Below, piece by piece: positions 49,022 to 57,425 of a DNA stretch of 64,000 nucleotides. Each line of letters begins with the position of its first letter. Position 1 is the stretch's first letter. This DNA comes from Streptomyces sp. DH41. Its GTDB lineage: Bacteria; Actinomycetota; Actinomycetes; Streptomycetales; Streptomycetaceae. Both the position numbers and the translations under genes were made by a program. The DNA lies in contig NZ_JARVKY010000017.1 of the NCBI RefSeq assembly GCF_029813785.1, positions 62,001 through 126,000 on the forward strand. Reading direction: 5' to 3'. Under the pieces are notes generated by a model, which was given only the letters and a program-made list of their open reading frames with translations, had not been told where the DNA came from and did no database searches.

Positions 49022-49513
49022 TCAGGGCGTGGCCGTGGGGGCGGCGGGCGGCAACAGGGGTCCGCACTCCCACTGCTGGAAGATCAGCCGCGTCTCGACG
49101 CGCGCCACCTCCCGGCGGGAGGTGAACTCGTCCAGGACCAGCCGCTGCAGATCCGCCATGTCCGCGACCGCGACATGGACGAGGTAGTCGTCCGGGCCGG
49201 TGAGATGGAAGACGGTGCGCGACTCCGCGAGCGCCCGGATCCGGTCCACGAACGGGCCGACCAGCTCCCGCCGGTGCGGGCGCACCTGTACCGACAGCAG
49301 CGCCTGGAGGCCGCGGCCGAGCTTCGCCGGGTCCAGTTCGAGCCGATGGCCGAGGATCACCCCGGCCCGCCGCAGCCGGGCCACCCGGTCCAGGCAGGTC
49401 GACGGGGCCACCCCGACCTGGGCGGCGAGATCGCGGTAGGTGGTCCGGGCGTCGTTCTGCAGCAGCCGCAGCAGATGAAGATCCACCGGATCCAGTACGA
49501 CGGACTCGGTCAT
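49022..49513 (-). CDS. Lrp/AsnC-family regulator
   Basis: 163 residues from ATG 49513. N-terminal HTH: LDPVDLHLLRLLQNDARTTYRDLAAQVGVAPSTCLDRVARLRRAGVILGHRLELDPAKLG; C-terminal RAM/ligand domain: ALLSVQVRPHRRELVGPFVDRIRALAESRTVFHLTGPDDYLVHVAVADMADLQRLVLDEFTSRREVARVETRLIFQQWECGPL. The divergent PLP enzyme gene starts 60 bp away, so control of that Cys/Met-metabolism gene in response to an amino acid is the obvious hypothesis. Confidence 0.92.
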   Translation of the reverse strand: MTESVVLDPVDLHLLRLLQNDARTTYRDLAAQVGVAPSTCLDRVARLRRAGVILGHRLELDPAKLGRGLQALLSVQVRPHRRELVGPFVDRIRALAESRTVFHLTGPDDYLVHVAVADMADLQRLVLDEFTSRREVARVETRLIFQQWECGPLLPPAAPTATP

Positions 49514-49560
49514 ACGCCGAACGTAGCACGGTCGACGACCCCACAGGCCCGGTGAGTGTT

Positions 49561-49566
49561 CAGTCT
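49561..49566 (+). promoter_or_regulatory. -10 box of a probable leaderless transcript
   Basis: CAGTCT ends exactly 6 nt before ATG 49573; no ribosome-binding site precedes that ATG. Confidence 0.35.
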
Positions 49567-49572
49567 TCGGCC

Positions 49573-50823
49573 ATGGACTCTGCGCGCACACACACGTCAC
49601 CGTCCGGCGAGGCACGCGCCACCGCGCCCTCGGACCCGCCCACGGGCAGGGCACTGGCCACCGAGGCCGTGCACGCCGGCCGCGACGACCTCGCCGGCCA
49701 GGGACTGCACGCCCCGCCCATCGACCTGTCCACGACCTACCCCTCGTACGACAGCCGAGGCGAGGCCGCCCGCATCGACGCGTTCGCCGCCACCGGCGCC
49801 GAACCCGAGGGTCCGCCGGTCTACGGCCGTCTCGGGAACCCCACCGTCGCCCGCTTCGAGACGGCGCTGGCCCGGCTGGAGGGTACGGAGGCCGCGGTCG
49901 CCTTCGCCAGCGGCATGGCCGCGCTGAGCGCGGTCCTGCTGGTCCGGGGCTCGATGGGACTACGGCACGTCGTCGCGGTCCGGCCCCTGTACGGCTGCAG
50001 CGACCATCTGCTGACCGCCGGGCTGCTGGGGTCCGAGGTCACCTGGACCGACCCGGCCGGTGTCGCGGACGCGCTGCGCCCGGACACCGGCCTGGTGCTC
50101 GTGGAGTCACCGGCCAACCCCACGCTGGCCGAGGTGGACCTGCGGGCCGTCGCCCACGCCTGCGGATCGGTGCCGCTGCTGGTGGACAACACCTTCGCCA
50201 CGCCCGTGCTCCAGCGCCCCGCCGAACAGGGCGCGCGTCTGGTGCTGCACAGTGCCACCAAGTACCTCGGCGGGCACGGCGACGTGCTGGCCGGTGTGGT
50301 GGCCTGCGACGAGGAGTTCGCGGGGCGGCTGCGGCAGGTCCGCTTCGCCACCGGTGGCGTACTGCACCCGCTGGCCGGCTACCTGCTGCTGCGCGGGCTG
50401 TCGACCCTGCCCGTACGGGTGCGGGCCGCCTCCGCGAACGCCGCCGCGCTCGTTGGGCGCCTCGCCGCCGATCCGCGGGTGGCCCGCGTCCACTATCCGC
50501 GCATCGGCGGTGCCATGGTCTCCTTCGAGGTCCACGGGGACCCGCACGACGTCATCGGCCGCGTCCGCCTGATCACCCCGGCCGTGAGCCTCGGCAGCGT
50601 CGACACGCTCATCCAGCACCCGGCGTCCATCAGCCACCGCATCGTGGACGCCGACGACCGACGCGACGCCGGGGTCGGCGACCGGCTCCTGCGGCTGTCG
50701 GTCGGCCTGGAGGACGTCGACGACCTGTGGGCCGACCTGGACCGGGCGCTGGGGGAGCGTGCGCCGGGGGAGCGGGCGGCCGGGGCGGTCCCGCCGCGGG
50801 AGGCGCTGTCGCGGACCGACTGA
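49573..50823 (+). CDS. Cys/Met-metabolism PLP enzyme (cystathionine gamma-synthase or methionine gamma-lyase type)
   Basis: 416 residues from ATG 49573. Fold-type I PLP enzyme of the Cys_Met_Meta_PP family: LATEAVHAGRDD near residue 30, PPVYGRLGNPTVARFE near 85, AVAFASGMAAL near 112, LVESPANPTLAEVDL near 175, DNTFATPVLQRP near 205 and the PLP-Lys in LVLHSATKYLGGHGDVLAGV near 230; ISLGSVDTLIQHPASISHR-like block near 345. Gamma-synthase and gamma-lyase subclasses cannot be separated by eye. The divergent Lrp gene suggests amino-acid-responsive control; the first 35 residues are disordered. Confidence 0.9.
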   Translation: MDSARTHTSPSGEARATAPSDPPTGRALATEAVHAGRDDLAGQGLHAPPIDLSTTYPSYDSRGEAARIDAFAATGAEPEGPPVYGRLGNPTVARFETALARLEGTEAAVAFASGMAALSAVLLVRGSMGLRHVVAVRPLYGCSDHLLTAGLLGSEVTWTDPAGVADALRPDTGLVLVESPANPTLAEVDLRAVAHACGSVPLLVDNTFATPVLQRPAEQGARLVLHSATKYLGGHGDVLAGVVACDEEFAGRLRQVRFATGGVLHPLAGYLLLRGLSTLPVRVRAASANAAALVGRLAADPRVARVHYPRIGGAMVSFEVHGDPHDVIGRVRLITPAVSLGSVDTLIQHPASISHRIVDADDRRDAGVGDRLLRLSVGLEDVDDLWADLDRALGERAPGERAAGAVPPREALSRTD

Positions 50824-50841
50824 TCGTCGTGGGCCGGGTGG

Positions 50842-50945
50842 GGTGGTTGGCGTTCGCGGGTCGACCGGTTGTCGTGAGGCGGTTGGCGTTCGCGGGCGGA
50901 CCGACCGTCGCGGGCCGGGTGGGGCCGTCGGCGTTCGCGGGTCGA
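50842..50945. repeat. Three imperfect direct repeats between convergent genes
   Basis: GGCGTTCGCGGG occurs at 50849-50860, 50885-50896 and 50930-50941, each followed by a GACCG-type segment (GTCGACCGG or CGGACCGACC); the first and third copies also share upstream GGGCCGGGTGGGG. The unit spacing is 36 and 45 bp. It fills the 147-bp gap between two convergent genes, like the 24-bp array at 27138. Confidence 0.7.
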
Positions 50946-50970
50946 CCGGCGGCGCAAACCGCCCGCCGGC

Positions 50971-52314
50971 TCACTCCCGGCCGATCCGCTCACCGCGCGG
51001 CAGCCGCGCCGCGGCCCGGGACGCCGGGTCCAGGCGGGCTGTGACGACCAGGGTCCCCTCCTCGATCTGGTAGTCGAGGGGGAGGCCCAGGCCGCGCATC
51101 GCGGCGACCATACCGGTGTTGGACGCCTGCGTCACGGCGTACACGTTCGCGCAGCCCGTCTCCGCCGCCATCGCCACGAGTCGGCCGAGGAGTTCGCCGC
51201 CGATGCCCCGGCGCTGCCACGCGTCCTCGACGAGCAGCGCGACCTCCGTCTCGTCCCCGTCCCACAGCAGGTGACCCAGTCCGACGATCCGCCCCGAGGC
51301 GGTCTGTACGGCCAGAGTGCGGCCGTAGCGCGGGCTGAGCAGGTGGTTGAGATACCGGTCGGCGTCCTTGACCGGGCCGTGGTAGCGCAGCCCGAGCGTC
51401 TGAGCCGAGCACCGCTCGTGCATCGCCTTCGCCGCCGGGACGTCACGTGTGTCGGCCCGGCGGACCGTGATGTCGCTCCCCTCCGGCAGCGTCAGCACGT
51501 CCCGGCCGCGCGGGACCCGCGGACCGAGCCGGGCGTCCAGCTCGACCAGTGCCCGTGCCCGGGCGAACTCGGCCGGGGTGAACGGCAGATACGGCCGCTC
51601 CACGCTGATCACCCCGCCCTCCGGCGCGCGCAGCCGCAGCACGGTGTCCTCCAGGGAGCCTTCCGGCGGCACGTCGTCCACGACGTGTCCCCCGAGGCCC
51701 GCGGGCAGCGAGCGGATGGTGCACCGGCCCAGCAACTGACGCAGTGCCAGCGGGAGTTCCGCCGTGTCCAGGGCGGTGCGGGCGGCCAGCCCCAGTATCC
51801 GGGTCGGCGCGTCGACGAGGTCGTGGGCGTCCGCCCGCTCGGTCCAGGTGCGGTCCCCGCCGGCCGCCGACACCACACCGGCCAGCTCGGATCCCGTCAG
51901 CTCACCCGGGGCGCGGAGCAGGAACTCGTCCACCGTGCCCTCGGCCAGCGGGTGCGTCTGCAGGCTCAGGATGTCGACCCGCCGTTCGGCGAGGGCCGCG
52001 CACAGCACGGCCAGCGACCCGGGGGCGTCCCGCACGGTCGTCCGCATCCGCCACAGCGCGCTGTCCCCGGCGTCCGCTCCCGTCACCGCCTCGCCGTCCC
52101 GGTCGGACGACCCGGCCCGCCGCGCGGCGGACGGCGGCCGGGCGCCGGTATCGTCCGGCGGCGGGGCGTGCCCGTGGCGCCGTGTCCACCAGGTGTGGAA
52201 GCCCGCCGTGGCGATCAGGGCGGCCACCGACGCCGGCAGCAGGGCGGGGATCGCCGGGCCGTGCTCCACGAGGCGCGCCACGGCGCCCGTCACATCAGAC
52301 ATGTCTCGACTCAT
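50971..52314 (-). CDS. GNAT acetyltransferase with N-terminal TM segment and ACT-like domain
   Basis: 447 residues from ATG 52314, with CACAGT ending 6 nt upstream. Order: one hydrophobic segment (AIPALLPASVAALIATAGFHTWWTRRHG, residues about 22-48), disordered linker, an ACT-like domain near 90-160 (WRMRTTVRDAPGSLAVLCAALAERRVDILSLQTHPL), a middle region with ERPYLPFTP, and a C-terminal GNAT domain (DITVRRADTRDVPAAKAMHERCSAQTLGLRYHGP, acetyl-CoA loop AWQRRGIGGELLGRLVAMA near 390). The layout suggests an acetyltransferase controlled by an amino acid and located at the membrane. Substrate unknown. Confidence 0.82.
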   Translation of the reverse strand: MSRDMSDVTGAVARLVEHGPAIPALLPASVAALIATAGFHTWWTRRHGHAPPPDDTGARPPSAARRAGSSDRDGEAVTGADAGDSALWRMRTTVRDAPGSLAVLCAALAERRVDILSLQTHPLAEGTVDEFLLRAPGELTGSELAGVVSAAGGDRTWTERADAHDLVDAPTRILGLAARTALDTAELPLALRQLLGRCTIRSLPAGLGGHVVDDVPPEGSLEDTVLRLRAPEGGVISVERPYLPFTPAEFARARALVELDARLGPRVPRGRDVLTLPEGSDITVRRADTRDVPAAKAMHERCSAQTLGLRYHGPVKDADRYLNHLLSPRYGRTLAVQTASGRIVGLGHLLWDGDETEVALLVEDAWQRRGIGGELLGRLVAMAAETGCANVYAVTQASNTGMVAAMRGLGLPLDYQIEEGTLVVTARLDPASRAAARLPRGERIGRE

Positions 52315-52320
52315 GCGACC

Positions 52321-52326
52321 ACTGTG
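52321..52326 (-). promoter_or_regulatory. -10 box of a probable leaderless transcript (minus strand)
   Basis: On the minus strand CACAGT ends exactly 6 nt before ATG 52314. Confidence 0.4.
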
Positions 52327-52473
52327 AAGGAACGGTGTTGCGTGATCACGAACGCTCTGTGACCGATGGGTAAAAGAGCTTCCGGGACATTTGGGAAACA
52401 CCACCGCACGGAGACACGGGCCGCGCACCGGGGGATGACGCCGGTGCGCGGCACACCTCACAGGCTACGGGAA

Positions 52474-54060
52474 CTACTGACCGACCCGGCCCGGCTGGAG
52501 CACCTTCGTGAACAGCACCGTCCCGTCCTGCTCACGCAGCCGCACCGTCATCTCGGCGCTGTCGCCGTCGATTTGGACCTCGCCGAAGAACTGGTAACCG
52601 TCCGCGGGCGAGACGTTGGAGGCGGTCGGCGCCTTCACGAAGACCCTCTCCGGGCCGAAGGTGCCGTCGAGCGCGCTGGCCGGGAAGGCACCCGCGTTGA
52701 GCGGCCCGGACACGAACTCCCAGAACGGCTCGAAGTCGGTGAACGCGGCCCGCGAGGGCTGGTAGTGCTGGGCCGATGTGTGGTGCACGTCGGCCGTCAT
52801 CCAGACCGTGCCGGTGATCCGCCGGTGCTTGACGAAGCGCAGCAGTTCGGCGATCTGCAGCTCGCGTCCCAGCGGCGCGCCGGGGTCACCCTGCGCCACC
52901 GCCTCGATGTTCGCCCTCCCCTCGGTGCCGTCGGGCACGACCAGGCCGATCGGCATGTCGGCGGCTATCACCTTCCACACCGCGCGCGAGCGCGACAGCT
53001 CCCGCTTGAGCCACTCCAACTGCTCGCGGCCCAGGATGCCCTGGGGGTCCACGGTCTGGTCGCCGGGGGAGTTGGCGTTGCGGTACGTCCGCATGTCCAG
53101 CACGAACACGTCGAGGAGAGGGCCCTGGTGGAGGACCCGGTGCACCCGCCCCTCCCGCGCGCCGGGGCGCAGCGTGGAGATCGGGAAGTACTCGCCGAAC
53201 GCGCGCCGGGCCCGGGCGGCCAGCACGTCCACGCTCTTCTCGGTGTAGCGGCTGTCCGTGTCCGCTATCACCTGGCCCGGGTACCAGTTGTTGCGCACCT
53301 CGTGGTCGTCCCACTGGACGACCGACGGGACCTGGGCGTTGAAGCGCCGCAGGTTGTCGTCGAGCAGGTTGTAGCGGAAGTTGCCGCGGAACTCGGCCAG
53401 GGTCTCGGCGACCTTGGACTTCTCCTCGGTGGTGACGTTCCGCCAGGTGCCGCCGTCGGGCAGGGCGGCCGTCTCCGCGATCGGGCCGTCGGCGTAGACG
53501 TTGTCGCCGCTGCACAGGAAGAAGTCCGGGTCCAGGGCGCCCATGGCGTCGTAGATGCGGTAGCCGCCGAGGTCGGGGTTGATGCCCCAGCCCTGGCCCG
53601 CCAGGTCGCCCGACCACACGAAACGCACTCCCTCGCGCCGGCGGACCGGCACCGTGCGGAAGGTACCGGGGACCGGCTCGCCGGTGCGGCGCGGGTCGTC
53701 CGGGTCGGCGAGGAGGACGCGGTAGTGGATCTGCTCGCCCGGCGGCAGGCCGCGCAGCCTGGTCGTGCCGGTGAAGTCCGTGTCGGCGCCGAGCAGCGGG
53801 CCGCGCCATCTGCGCGGGTTGCGGAACGACTCGGTCGCGGACGTCTCGACGATCATCCGGGCCGGCCGGTCGGACCGTACCCACACCAGACCGGAGTGGG
53901 CGGTCACGTCTCCCGTCTGCACGCCCCAGCCCGCCCCCGGCCGCCCGGAACGGGCGAACGCCGGCGCCGCCCCGAGAGCGGTGGGCAGGGTCAGGGCCGC
54001 CGACGCGGCGAGCGAGCCGCGCAGCACGCTGCGGCGGCCGGGCAACGGACGGTGTGACAT
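52474..54060 (-). CDS. phoD: Tat-exported alkaline phosphatase/phosphodiesterase D (PhoD)
   Basis: 528 residues; ATG 54060 with GGAGG 7 nt upstream. Twin-Arg signal PGRRSVLRGSLAASAALTLPTALGAAPAFA. PhoD N-terminal domain then metallophosphatase: FVWSGDLAGQGWG, PDFFLCSGDNVYADGPI, VQWDDHEVRNNW, VIAADMPIGLV, GTVWMTADVHHTSAQHY. It hydrolyses phosphodiesters and monoesters outside the cell using Ca2+/Fe3+ and is normally induced by phosphate limitation through PhoP. On the minus strand the upstream region holds one GTTCACC PHO-box-like unit (plus 54162-54168), but the second unit is poor. Confidence 0.93.
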   Translation of the reverse strand: MSHRPLPGRRSVLRGSLAASAALTLPTALGAAPAFARSGRPGAGWGVQTGDVTAHSGLVWVRSDRPARMIVETSATESFRNPRRWRGPLLGADTDFTGTTRLRGLPPGEQIHYRVLLADPDDPRRTGEPVPGTFRTVPVRRREGVRFVWSGDLAGQGWGINPDLGGYRIYDAMGALDPDFFLCSGDNVYADGPIAETAALPDGGTWRNVTTEEKSKVAETLAEFRGNFRYNLLDDNLRRFNAQVPSVVQWDDHEVRNNWYPGQVIADTDSRYTEKSVDVLAARARRAFGEYFPISTLRPGAREGRVHRVLHQGPLLDVFVLDMRTYRNANSPGDQTVDPQGILGREQLEWLKRELSRSRAVWKVIAADMPIGLVVPDGTEGRANIEAVAQGDPGAPLGRELQIAELLRFVKHRRITGTVWMTADVHHTSAQHYQPSRAAFTDFEPFWEFVSGPLNAGAFPASALDGTFGPERVFVKAPTASNVSPADGYQFFGEVQIDGDSAEMTVRLREQDGTVLFTKVLQPGRVGQ

Positions 54061-54196
54061 GGATACGCCTCCAGGGACGTCCAGGGACGGGATCCGGCCG
54101 GTGGCCGGCCAGTGTGCAGAGCCAGACCTACTGGTGCGGCGCGGCGACCACGGAAATTCCGGGTGAACAACCGGCCGCCCGCGCGCCGGGAGCGTC

Positions 54197-55708
54197 TCAC
54201 TCGCCCCGCGCCATCAGCGCCACCCCCGCGCGGATCCGCCCCGGCGTCAGATGCGCGTATCCCAGCACGAGCCGCACCTCCTTCCCCGCCGTCCCCTCAC
54301 CGCCCGCCGCGTGCCCGTACGCCGCCAACGCGTGTACCGCGACCCCGGCGTCCGCCACGCGCGCGAGGAAGCGCTCCTCGGGGCCGTACCGCTCGGGGAG
54401 CGTGGCGATGGCGTGGAGTCCGGCGGCGATGCCGGAGACCCGCGAGCCGGGGAAGTGCTCCTCCAGCGCGGCGACCAGCGCGTCGCGCCGCTCGCGGTAG
54501 GCGCGCTGGCAGACACGCAGCTGGCGGTCGTAGTCGCCGCGCTCCACGAAGCGCGCGAAGAGCGCCTGGTCGAGGGTCGGATGTCCGAGGTCCGTGGTGC
54601 GCTTGCGCTCGACGACGTCGTCCGCCAGCCACTCCGGTACCAGCAGCCAGCCCAGCCGCAGTCCCGGTGCGAGGGACTTGCTGACCGAACCCGTATAGGC
54701 GACGCGTTCCGGATCGAGCCCCTGGAGGGCGCCCACGGGGGCACGGTCGTAGCGGAAGTCACCGTCGTAGTCGTCCTCCAGGACGAGCCCGTCCACGGAC
54801 CGCGCCCAGTCCAGCAGTTCGGCGCGCCGCCGCGCCGAGTAGGCGATCCCGGTGGGGAACTGGTGGGCCGGCGTCGTCACGACGGTCCGTACGCCCGAGG
54901 CGCGCAGCGGGCCGACGGCGAGCCCCTCGTCGTCCAGGGGCAGCGGCACGGTGCCGACGCCCGCCGACGCGTACAGGGCGTCGTGCTGGGGGCTGCCGGG
55001 GTCCTCGACGCCGGCGGTGCGCACCCCGCGCGCGTGGAGCACGCTCGCGAGCAGCGCCGTCGCCTGCGCCACACCGGAGACGACCACGAGCCGCTCCGGG
55101 TCCGCCACCACGCCCCGGCGCCGTGTGAGCAGCTCGGCCAGCGCGGTCCGCAGCCGGGGCAGCCCGCGCGGGTCGGGATAGCCGAGGCTTTCGTGCGGCA
55201 GCTCCGCCAGCACGCCCCGCTGCGCGGCGGCCCACGCCGAGCGCGGGAAGAGCGACAGGTCCGGCGTCCCCGGCACGAAGTCGGCACGGTCACCGGGGGA
55301 GCGCGGGGCGAGATCGCGCGCGCGTGGACGGGCCGCCCTGACGGCGTCGCCCACCCAGGTCCCCGCACCCTGCCCGCTGCGCAGGTAGCCCTCGGCCGTC
55401 AGCTGCTCGTACGCCTCCGTCACGAGCCCCCGTGACACCCCGAGGTCGGCCGCGAGGTCCCGGCTGGACGGCAGGCGGGTGCCCGGCGTGAGCCGGCCGG
55501 AGCGGACCGAGTCCCGCAGCGCCTCCTGCAACGCCCGGCCACGCGCGCGTGCCGGCGCCGAGACGGCGGGCAGCAGCAACTCCCAGGCGGCCGTCCCGTC
55601 GCCCGTCCCGTCGGGAACGCCGTCGGCCGTGCCGTCGCGAACACCAGCGGCAGTGCTGTCGGCGGAGCCCGGACGGCTGTCGTCCGGGCCGGTCGGCGCT
55701 GATGTCAT
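54197..55708 (-). CDS. MocR/PdxR-type regulator (GntR HTH fused to aminotransferase fold)
   Basis: 503 residues from ATG 55708. A disordered acidic N-terminal stretch leads to the GntR winged helix (ALQEALRDSVRSGRLTPGTRLPSSRDLAADLGVSRGLVTEAYEQLTAEGYLRSGQGAGTWV, residues about 65-125), then a class-I aminotransferase-like domain with PDPRGLPRLRTALAELL, VEDPGSPQHDAL, LEDDYDGDFRYD and the PLP-Lys in GSVSKSLAPGLRLGWLL near 355. MocR proteins sense PLP or amino acids. No pdx or GABA genes adjoin, but an aminotransferase-containing gene run (55873 onward) starts divergently 164 bp away and is a candidate target. Confidence 0.92.
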   Translation of the reverse strand: MTSAPTGPDDSRPGSADSTAAGVRDGTADGVPDGTGDGTAAWELLLPAVSAPARARGRALQEALRDSVRSGRLTPGTRLPSSRDLAADLGVSRGLVTEAYEQLTAEGYLRSGQGAGTWVGDAVRAARPRARDLAPRSPGDRADFVPGTPDLSLFPRSAWAAAQRGVLAELPHESLGYPDPRGLPRLRTALAELLTRRRGVVADPERLVVVSGVAQATALLASVLHARGVRTAGVEDPGSPQHDALYASAGVGTVPLPLDDEGLAVGPLRASGVRTVVTTPAHQFPTGIAYSARRRAELLDWARSVDGLVLEDDYDGDFRYDRAPVGALQGLDPERVAYTGSVSKSLAPGLRLGWLLVPEWLADDVVERKRTTDLGHPTLDQALFARFVERGDYDRQLRVCQRAYRERRDALVAALEEHFPGSRVSGIAAGLHAIATLPERYGPEERFLARVADAGVAVHALAAYGHAAGGEGTAGKEVRLVLGYAHLTPGRIRAGVALMARGE

Positions 55709-55872
55709 GAAAGCAGTCCCCCGAGGATCACGTCCGCCCAATCGCCCCCACTTTACGAGGGGTTGGACCCGAGGGGTGGGAGCCGCCGGTGCGTAAACCG
55801 GAGTGACAGACCACAGCGAGGGGGCAGGCCGCTGCCGGACCCCGGAATCGTACGCGCAATCCAGGAGCGCCC

Positions 55873-56376
55873 GTGGACGCCAAGAACCGTTTCGAGACGA
55901 AGGCCACCTTCGCTCTCTCCCGACTCGAATGGCTGGGCTTTCTCACCGTATCGCTCGTGCTCGTCTTCCAGCACCACGCGGAAATCCGCTGGGGCGTGTT
56001 CGTGCTGCTGTTCGTGGTGATCGACGTCATCGGCTACATTCCCGGGGCGATCGCTTTCCGGCGCGGCCCGGACCGACGTGTTCCGCGTGGTTACTACGTG
56101 GCCTACAACGTGATGCACAGCCTGGTCACGGCAGGTGTCCTGGCCGGGGCGTGGGCCCTGTTCGTCCGGCCCGAATGGGCGCTGCTCGCCCTCCCGGTCC
56201 ACCTCATGGGCGACCGGGCGCTCTTCGGGAACTCCCTCAAACCCTTCGGCGTCGCCTTCGAACCGGAAACCGACCCGGCCTTCCGGGTGTTCGAGCAGCG
56301 TTATCACTCGGTGGCGGATTCCGGTGAAAGCGCCGCGGCGCGGACCGTGGAGGGCACCGATGCCGTCCGTGCTTGA
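55873..56376 (+). CDS. Small integral membrane protein, first gene of the right-hand biosynthetic run
   Basis: 167 residues from GTG 55873 (AGGAG upstream). About four hydrophobic segments: WLGFLTVSLVLVFQHH, WGVFVLLFVVIDVIGYIPGAIAF, a Tyr/Val/His-containing helix YYVAYNVMHSLVTAGVLAGAWALF, and EWALLALPVHLMGDRALFGNSL. His and Asp residues inside or next to the helices (HHAE, VVIDV, MHS, HLMGDRALFGNSLKP) resemble those of small membrane lipid-modifying enzymes, but I recognise no family. It overlaps the following DUF2156 gene by 17 bp, so the two are coupled and probably act together at the membrane. Confidence 0.75.
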   Translation: MDAKNRFETKATFALSRLEWLGFLTVSLVLVFQHHAEIRWGVFVLLFVVIDVIGYIPGAIAFRRGPDRRVPRGYYVAYNVMHSLVTAGVLAGAWALFVRPEWALLALPVHLMGDRALFGNSLKPFGVAFEPETDPAFRVFEQRYHSVADSGESAAARTVEGTDAVRA

Positions 56377-57322
56377 CACGCTCGCCGCGCACAGCGACAA
56401 CCCCAGTTCCTTTCTCGCCCTCAACAGCGGAAACACGTACTTCCACGACGACCGGTTCGAAGGCGCCTGCGCCTATCGCACATCGGGCCGGTACGTGCTG
56501 CAATTCGGCGGCCCGTTCGCGGCACCCGAACACCGCGCCCGGCTGCTGGACGCCTTCGCCGCGCACGCCGGACGCCGCCTGGTCGCCGTACAACTGCAGC
56601 GAGCAGACGCCGAGTTGTACGCGGCGCACGGGTTCACGGTCAACCAGCTCGGGTCGTCGTACGCCGTCGACCTGAGCCGTTTCACACTGCGCGGCTCACG
56701 TTTCGTCCGGCTGCGGAACAAGATCTCGCGCGCCCGGCGTGCCGGTCTGGAGGTCGCCGAGGTGGTGGACGGGGACGACCGGGCCGAACTGGATCGGATC
56801 GACCAGTGCTGGCTGCGGGAGAAGGGCCGGCACGTCAAGGAGCTGCGCTTCCTCGTCGGCCAGCGGCACGGGAGCCTCCAGAAGCACCGCCGTCTGTTCG
56901 CCGGCCGGATCGACGGCGAAGTGGTCGGCTACATCAACTACTCGCCGGTCTACGGCAGCCGCCCCGGATGGCTGCACGACCTCAGCCGGCGCCGACCCGA
57001 CGCGCCGCCCGGCGTGATGGAGGCACTCAACGCCACCGTCATGGAACGGCTGACCGCCGACGGAGCCGGCTGGCTGCACTTCGGGTTCACCCCGTTCACC
57101 GGGCTCGGCCCGGAGCACGAACCGCCGGGCGCCAGCCGCCTGTTCTCCCGGTTCGCCCGGCTGCTGGCCGAGCGCGGCGAGGCGATCTACCCCGCGGCCT
57201 CCCAGCTCGAGTACAAGCAGAAATGGGCCCCGCACGCGGTCCTCCCGGAGTACATCGCGTTCCGCGGCAGGCCCCGCCCCGGTGCCGTCTGGCAGCTGCT
57301 GCGCGCCACCAACGCCGTATGA
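56360..57322 (+). CDS. DUF2156-family acyl/aminoacyl-transferase
   Basis: 320 residues; ATG 56360 six nt after GGAGGG, inside the end of the previous gene. This is the GNAT-like catalytic domain of MprF (lysyl-phosphatidylglycerol synthase) without the flippase: NPSSFLALNSGNTYFHDDRFEGACAYRTSGRYVLQFGGPFAAPEHR, FTVNQLGSSYAVDLSRFTLRGSRFVRLRNKISRARRAGLEV, GEVVGYINYSPVYGSRPGWLHDLSRRRPDAPPGVMEALNATVME, and GAGWLHFGFTPFTGLG. MprF-type enzymes transfer an aminoacyl group from tRNA to a lipid; stand-alone versions act on other lipids or amino compounds. Here it probably decorates the product of the run. Confidence 0.85.
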   Translation: MPSVLDTLAAHSDNPSSFLALNSGNTYFHDDRFEGACAYRTSGRYVLQFGGPFAAPEHRARLLDAFAAHAGRRLVAVQLQRADAELYAAHGFTVNQLGSSYAVDLSRFTLRGSRFVRLRNKISRARRAGLEVAEVVDGDDRAELDRIDQCWLREKGRHVKELRFLVGQRHGSLQKHRRLFAGRIDGEVVGYINYSPVYGSRPGWLHDLSRRRPDAPPGVMEALNATVMERLTADGAGWLHFGFTPFTGLGPEHEPPGASRLFSRFARLLAERGEAIYPAASQLEYKQKWAPHAVLPEYIAFRGRPRPGAVWQLLRATNAV

Positions 57323-57425
57323 GCCACCGTACGCGCGGCCGTGCGGGCGCCGTGCGAGTGCCGTACCCGCGCCGTGCGAATGCCGCGCACGTGTCACACC
57401 CATCCCATCCCGGAGGACCACGCCC

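Noticed and set aside
54162..54168. PHO box upstream of phoD
   Set aside because: Only one GTTCACC unit is convincing; the second unit matches 3 of 7 bases, so I do not list it as a feature.
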